The notes under the pieces are model-generated. The model saw only the letters and a program-made list of their open reading frames with translations. It was not told the DNA's origin and ran no database searches. A program made the position numbers and the translations under genes. A DNA stretch of 64,000 bases from Planctomycetaceae bacterium (GTDB lineage Bacteria > Planctomycetota > Planctomycetia > Pirellulales > Pirellulaceae): positions 248,001 to 312,000 of the forward strand of contig JACKHN010000010.1 of the NCBI GenBank assembly GCA_020638975.1, read 5' to 3'. Shown piece by piece: positions 60,348 to 64,000 of the stretch (the stretch's first letter is position 1; each line of letters starts with the position of its first letter).

Positions 60348-60857
60348 TTACCTTCGCGCCTCGCGAACCAAGTGTCTCAACTCGGGCAACACAACTTGCT
60401 CCATCGCAAGTCGTACGGCAGCCCTCGAGCCCGGCATCGTGAGCAATACGGTTCGTTCCATCAGTCCGCCGGTCGCTCGGCTGAGCATCGTGGCGGCACC
60501 GATCTCTTGATAGCTCAACATGCGAAACAACTCGCCGTATCCTGGCAACGGCTTCGTCAGCAACGCGGTGACGGTTTCGTAGGTCTGATCGCGCGATGAA
60601 ATGCCAGTGCCACCCGTCATCAGGATCACGTCAACTTGATCGGTGTCACGAAGCAATTCGAGCAGTGGTCTCATCCGCTCAGGTTCGTCGGGAAGGATCT
60701 CACGTTTTGTGACGACGTGACCGGCCTCGCCAAGTAATCGAATAATCTCCGCGCCGCCTGTGTCCGTCTCTTCCGTGCGAGTGTCGCTGACCGTGATCAC
60801 CGCACAGCGGATCTGATCCGGTGCGTCGGCTTTGTGCTCGTCGGGAGTTGTCGTCAT
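60348..60857 (-). CDS. moaB: MoaB/MogA-family molybdopterin-binding protein
   Basis: A 169-residue protein of the family that adenylylates molybdopterin during molybdenum cofactor synthesis. It has CAVITVSDTRTEETDTGGA, VILMTGGTGISSRDQTYE, GYGELFRMLSYQEIG and a final TVLLTMPGSRAAVRLAMEQ. The length and ending fit MoaB rather than the longer MoeA. It converges with frr and is downstream of the mutarotase gene; no other cofactor genes are near. Confidence 0.9.
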   Translation of the reverse strand: MTTTPDEHKADAPDQIRCAVITVSDTRTEETDTGGAEIIRLLGEAGHVVTKREILPDEPERMRPLLELLRDTDQVDVILMTGGTGISSRDQTYETVTALLTKPLPGYGELFRMLSYQEIGAATMLSRATGGLMERTVLLTMPGSRAAVRLAMEQVVLPELRHLVREARR

Positions 60858-60878
60858 TGATTTCGAACGATTGGGCGT

Positions 60879-62150
60879 CTATTCAACAAAGAACTTATGA
60901 ACGGTCGTCTGCTTGTATGTCTCGCCAGGTTTTAGAATCGTCGACGGGAACTCCGGATGGTTCGGCGAGTCGGGATAATGTTGCGTCTCCAGGCAGAACG
61001 CTCCGTACTGGTTATATCCGCCGCCGCTCTCGCTTCCGTCGAGGAAGTTGCCGCTGTAGAGCTGAATGCCGGGCTGCGTCGTGTAGATTTCCATCACGCG
61101 ACCACTGGTCGGCTCTTTTACGCGAGCGGCCAAGGCCAACTTGCCGTCTTGGCTGCGAAGCACGTAGCAATGATCATAGCCGACCGGATCAGCGTCGATC
61201 TGCTTCATTCGTTCGCCGATCTTGTGCGGCGAACTGAAATCGAGCGGAGTACCCTTCACGTCGGCCAGTTCGCCCGTGGGGATCAAACCAGCGTCAACCG
61301 GCAGATACTTGTCCGACTCGAGTTGCAGTTCGTGGTTTTCGATTGTTCCCGAGCCAGCGCCGGCTAAATTCCAATAATTGTGATTCGTCAGGTTACAGGG
61401 GGTTGCTTTGTCCGTCGTAGCGCTGAACTCCATGTGCAACTCGTTCGCATTCGTCAGCGTGTAGATGGTCGTCACGTCGAGATTGCCAGGGTAACCTTCT
61501 TCACCGTCGACACTGCGGCGCGTGAACTTGATGCCGACTCCGTTGTCGGTGTTGACCTCTTCTGCTTTCCACGCCTGTTTGTCGAAACCGGCATCACCGC
61601 CGTGCAAATGGTTCTCACCGTTGTTCGTTGCCAGCGTATACTCTTGTCCGTCGAGCGTGAATTTGCCTTTGGCGATACGGTTACAGTAACGTCCGACGGT
61701 GGCACCGAAATAGGGATGACGCTGTAGGTAGCCGTCGAGCTTGTCAAAGCCGAGCGTGATGTTCGCGAGTTTGCCATCGCGGTCAGGCGTCTCGACGGAG
61801 ACAACGATTGCACCGTAGTTAGTCAGTTTTACAACCAATCCATTCGCATTCGTGCAAGTGTACAAGTCGATCTGTTGTCCATCTTCCGTCTTGCCAAACG
61901 AGGTCTTCGTGATGCTCATCTGAGGCTTCTTCTCCGTGGTTGGTGCCGGTTCGTCGGCAGTGGGTTCCGTTGCTGCTGCCTCACTCTCGATCGGCATCAC
62001 AACATTCATCTCCGGATCGCCTTCGGTGGACGTCGTGTTAGAAGTCGCGCTGCTCTGAGTGGTCGTCGTCGTTGTTGTTTTGACTCGGCACCCCGGTATC
62101 GCAAGTACACTCAGCAACATGCAACCGGCCACAAAACTATTGCGTGTCAT
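60879..62150 (-). CDS. galM: Aldose 1-epimerase (galactose mutarotase), probable lipoprotein
   Basis: A 423-residue exported enzyme interconverting alpha and beta anomers of sugars. An N-terminal lipobox-like LAIPGC near residue 21 is followed by a threonine-rich, acidic linker up to about residue 75. The mutarotase domain contains LTNYGAIVVSVETPDRDG, GRYCNRIAKGKFTLDG, NNGENHLHGGDAGFDKQ with the catalytic histidine area, NLTNHNYWNLAG, and QHYPDSPNHPEFPSTIL with the catalytic glutamate just before (FCLETQHYPD). AGAGGAA lies upstream. A surface-anchored mutarotase would serve external sugar use. Confidence 0.9.
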   Translation of the reverse strand: MTRNSFVAGCMLLSVLAIPGCRVKTTTTTTTQSSATSNTTSTEGDPEMNVVMPIESEAAATEPTADEPAPTTEKKPQMSITKTSFGKTEDGQQIDLYTCTNANGLVVKLTNYGAIVVSVETPDRDGKLANITLGFDKLDGYLQRHPYFGATVGRYCNRIAKGKFTLDGQEYTLATNNGENHLHGGDAGFDKQAWKAEEVNTDNGVGIKFTRRSVDGEEGYPGNLDVTTIYTLTNANELHMEFSATTDKATPCNLTNHNYWNLAGAGSGTIENHELQLESDKYLPVDAGLIPTGELADVKGTPLDFSSPHKIGERMKQIDADPVGYDHCYVLRSQDGKLALAARVKEPTSGRVMEIYTTQPGIQLYSGNFLDGSESGGGYNQYGAFCLETQHYPDSPNHPEFPSTILKPGETYKQTTVHKFFVE

Positions 62151-62406
62151 TCGTGTTCCTCTCGCCGATGAGTTTCCGCGAACGCAATGCGTTCGGTAAC
62201 GTTATCAGGCAATTCTGACTGTTTCTTCGCACCATCACAGGCGCGTTGGCGTATTATGTGCGGGTCGGACTACAGCGTACAGACCCCCAATCGTTTGCCT
62301 ATCGCATCCTATGCCGCTGTCGCGTAAACGCGTTTTGCCCACCCTGAACAAATTTACAAAGAACGCGAGCGAGATTCTATAGCGAGCAGTAACTCGCTCT
62401 AAAGCC

Positions 62407-62786
62407 ATGACGGAATCGAGAGCCCTTCGGGTCGCTGGCGACTCGGCAATCGGTACGGGGATAGACTGGCAAGCGACCCTCACCCAGTACGACCGCTGAT
62501 TGAGGACGATTGTTTACTCACGACCGCGCGATCGCGAGGCCGTCGACGAGGTCATGCAAGAACTGGCTTTGGCAGTCGTGCGTCAGACCTCGTCGTTACT
62601 GGATACGTCGAAGATCGCACCGTGGTTGTGCCGATTGGCGGTCCGGCAGTCGTTGTTCCGCCTCAAGTTCGATCGCCAGCGAAAGCAGTTCGATCGCTAT
62701 GCCGAGTGAATCGAACCAACCGTTGGACGCGGACAAGACAAGGTGCTGATCCACTCGATTGGTTGCTGACCAGCAAACGGCGTCAG
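62407..62786 (+). pseudogene. Broken ECF-type sigma factor gene
   Basis: From ATG 62407 the frame reads TGIDWQATLTQYDR, then a TGA at 62497 where relatives have a Trp codon, then LRTIVYSRPRDREAVDEVMQ, SSLLDTSKIAPWLCRLAVRQ and FDRYAE with a stop at 62709. Sigma-like sequence resumes in another frame at about 62745 with ADPLDWLLTSKRRQ, but region 4 is missing. So there is a nonsense change, a frameshift and a 3' loss. It resembles planctomycete ECF factors of the DWLAxLxxHxxWLRTVV type. Confidence 0.75.
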
Positions 62787-62893
62787 AACGAAGGTGATCC
62801 CTTCAAGGTATTGCAAGAAGAAATGATAACCCTTCGCTGTGAAGTCGAACAACTTCGCGAGCGCGACCAGCCAACGACTCTGCCCGAGGCCGA

Positions 62894-62955
62894 CAGGGTT
62901 TTCGTTGTGTTCAATCCGCACAATTTGTACGACGGCTCTCCGAAGCCGTCGACCT
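62894..62955. mobile_element. CAGGG element, truncated half copy
   Basis: About 62 bp matching one end of the CAGGG element (starting CAGGGTTTTCGT, continuing through the internal arm GTACGACGGCTCTCCGAAGC and ending shortly after GTCGACCTC). The other half is absent. It lies just beyond the broken sigma factor gene. Confidence 0.78.
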
Positions 62956-63294
62956 CGGGACGCAATACACGGCTCTGCTAGCAGGTGCTATGCCATCGTT
63001 GCCAGCTCGAACCGCTCGTCTGGATGAGCCACTTCCTGTCAAACTGCGAGAGCTAGAGAAGGAAAATGGCGCAATCGTCGTAAACTTATGCAATCCGCAT
63101 ATTCAACCGAACAAGCCACTAGTTCGTAATCGTTATTTTCGGTGCAATCGCTAGCAATGAAGCATTGTGTCGAAAGTGAATGCGAGCCATTGCAGCGGCC
63201 TTTCTTTGGCGGGTTAGGCCTACGACTGCGAGCCAGTTATGCGCTCGCACCGAACGATTACTAACCTCGCATCCAAAGATCGGAGGGGCTGAGA
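62956..63294. other. Intergenic region upstream of the porin gene
   Basis: About 340 bp with no recognised gene. A short plus-strand frame ending near 63153 contains a charged stretch (VKLRELEKENGAIVV) but has no known domain. The promoter and 5' leader of the porin gene are expected here. Confidence 0.4.
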
Positions 63295-64000
63295 ATGAAA
63301 CGACCATTTCCCTTTGCGTTGGCTCTTCTGCTGACCGCGATGACTGCTCTCCCAGCAACCGCGGAAGAATCCTTTCGCTACAGCATCTCTGACGATGTTT
63401 CCATCGACCCCGTCAGTGTACTCGGCGATGCACCGGCACCCGGCCAGAAGGACGATGCTTGTGGCTGTAACACCAAAGGTGAGAAAGGCAGCGGATGCAG
63501 TTGTCATTTATGGGGCCCGGACGAACCATTGGTGCTCTACTCAGGTGACAACAACTTCGGCATTTCTGTCGGTGGTTGGACACAGCTTGGTTACACGAAC
63601 AAGGACAGCTACGCCGATGGCTTTAATCAGAACAGTGACAATTTGAACTTGCACCAACAGTGGCTTTGGGCCGAGCGTGTCGCCGATGGCAGTTGTGGTT
63701 GGGATTTGGGTTTCCGTGCCGACATCCTGTACGGCATCGACGCCAACAACACCCAAGCCTTCGGAAATGATCCAGGCGAATGGGACTATTTGAACGGATT
63801 TGATCACGGAAGCTACGGTTGGGCAATTCCTCAGTTGTATGCGGAGTTGGCGAATGGCGATTTCTCCGTGAAGCTTGGGCATTTCTATACGTTGATTGGC
63901 TACGAAGTTGTTACGGCTCCTGACAACTTCTTCTTCAGCCACGCGTTTACGATGAACAATAGCGAACCGTTTACACACACCGGTGCCATCGCCACGTATA
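63295..64000 (+). CDS. Outer-membrane beta-barrel porin (BBP2/OmpL-like), 3' truncated by window edge
   Basis: The first 235 residues of an exported barrel protein; the 3' end lies outside the window. A signal peptide (FALALLLTAMTALPATA) is followed by a cysteine-rich segment (CGCNTKGEKGSGCSCH), then barrel-like strands: FGISVGGWTQLGYTNKDSYA, LNLHQQWLWAERVADG, WDLGFRADILYGIDANNTQ and FSVKLGHFYTLIGYEVVTAP. This pattern fits the planctomycete beta-barrel porin-2 family. GGAGG lies 8 bases before the ATG. The four clustered cysteines before the barrel are unusual and might bind a metal or form disulfides. Confidence 0.85.
   Translation, partial: MKRPFPFALALLLTAMTALPATAEESFRYSISDDVSIDPVSVLGDAPAPGQKDDACGCNTKGEKGSGCSCHLWGPDEPLVLYSGDNNFGISVGGWTQLGYTNKDSYADGFNQNSDNLNLHQQWLWAERVADGSCGWDLGFRADILYGIDANNTQAFGNDPGEWDYLNGFDHGSYGWAIPQLYAELANGDFSVKLGHFYTLIGYEVVTAPDNFFFSHAFTMNNSEPFTHTGAIATY

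Noticed and set aside
62497..62499. TGA read as tryptophan in the sigma-like gene
   Set aside because: Other genes here use TGA as stop (for example at kinase-receiver overlaps), and the gene has further lesions, so a nonsense mutation is simpler.
62839..63154. Short charged open frames between the broken sigma gene and the porin
   Set aside because: They cross the CAGGG half element or lack starts and ribosome-binding sites, and I recognise no family.
1..64000. CRISPR array or prophage
   Set aside because: I saw no series of equal direct repeats with regular spacers and no phage structural or Cas genes. The repeated palindromes found are dispersed or transposon-like.

Overview
The window reads as a chromosomal segment of a planctomycete, most likely of the Pirellulales type. 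The evidence is a gene for a protein with planctomycete cytochrome-C, DUF1549 and DUF1553 domains (47692-50652), a DUF1501 partner 6 bp away, a Tat-exported Gfo/Idh/MocA oxidoreductase, an ECF sigma factor followed by a membrane Ser/Thr kinase, and frequent short palindromic repeats between genes. Identifications rest on motifs and family resemblance read by eye. No database search was run.

Layout. 1-5.0 kb: the end of an SDR/DUF2867 protein, then an aldehyde dehydrogenase, alcohol dehydrogenase and HD protein on the minus strand. These diverge from a TetR regulator across an intergenic region with two 21-bp operator-like palindromes. 5.1-6.4 kb: gene remnants and a nested inverted repeat. 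6.4-11.4 kb: DUF1295 protein, cyclopropane-synthase-like methyltransferase, class II photolyase and SOUL protein, a set known from light and singlet-oxygen responses, interrupted by a REP-associated transposase with paired REP palindromes. 11.5-12.5 kb: rplM-rpsI. 12.6-13.1 kb: hairpins repeating a GGGCAG motif.

13.5-29.0 kb: a surface-carbohydrate region (HAD, HpcH aldolase, Gfo/Idh, capsule-type protein, LTA-synthase-like sulfatase, PAP2), followed by a nearly complete pseudaminic acid route: PseB, PseC, an SpsF-like cytidylyltransferase, PseI and a PseG-PseH fusion. Adenylyl-sulfate kinase and an acyl-CoA dehydrogenase-like gene follow.

29.1-43.0 kb: a dense signalling island with a receiver-PP2C phosphatase, normal and degenerate receivers, two FHA proteins, a BON protein, three histidine kinases (one paired with a FixJ-type regulator), a Ser/Thr kinase ending in a DJ-1/PfpI domain, and its ECF sigma factor. 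43.2-45.8 kb: a K+-dependent-type membrane pyrophosphatase with a roughly 107-residue insertion.

46.3-56.6 kb: DUF1501 and PSD1/cytochrome proteins, ligA, DUF547, a SUMF1-fold protein without FGE cysteines, and an exported oxidoreductase. 57.1-60.3 kb: rpsB-tsf-pyrH-frr. 60.3-64 kb: a MoaB/MogA protein, a galactose-mutarotase-like lipoprotein, a broken ECF sigma gene and the start of a beta-barrel porin.

Two families of small non-coding elements stand out. One (about 100 bp) has two copies, each with a perfect 8-bp target duplication. The other (about 135 bp) has two full copies, one with a perfect 10-bp duplication and one with a degraded one, plus a half copy. The most unusual protein architectures are the kinase-DJ-1 fusion and the pyrophosphatase insertion.
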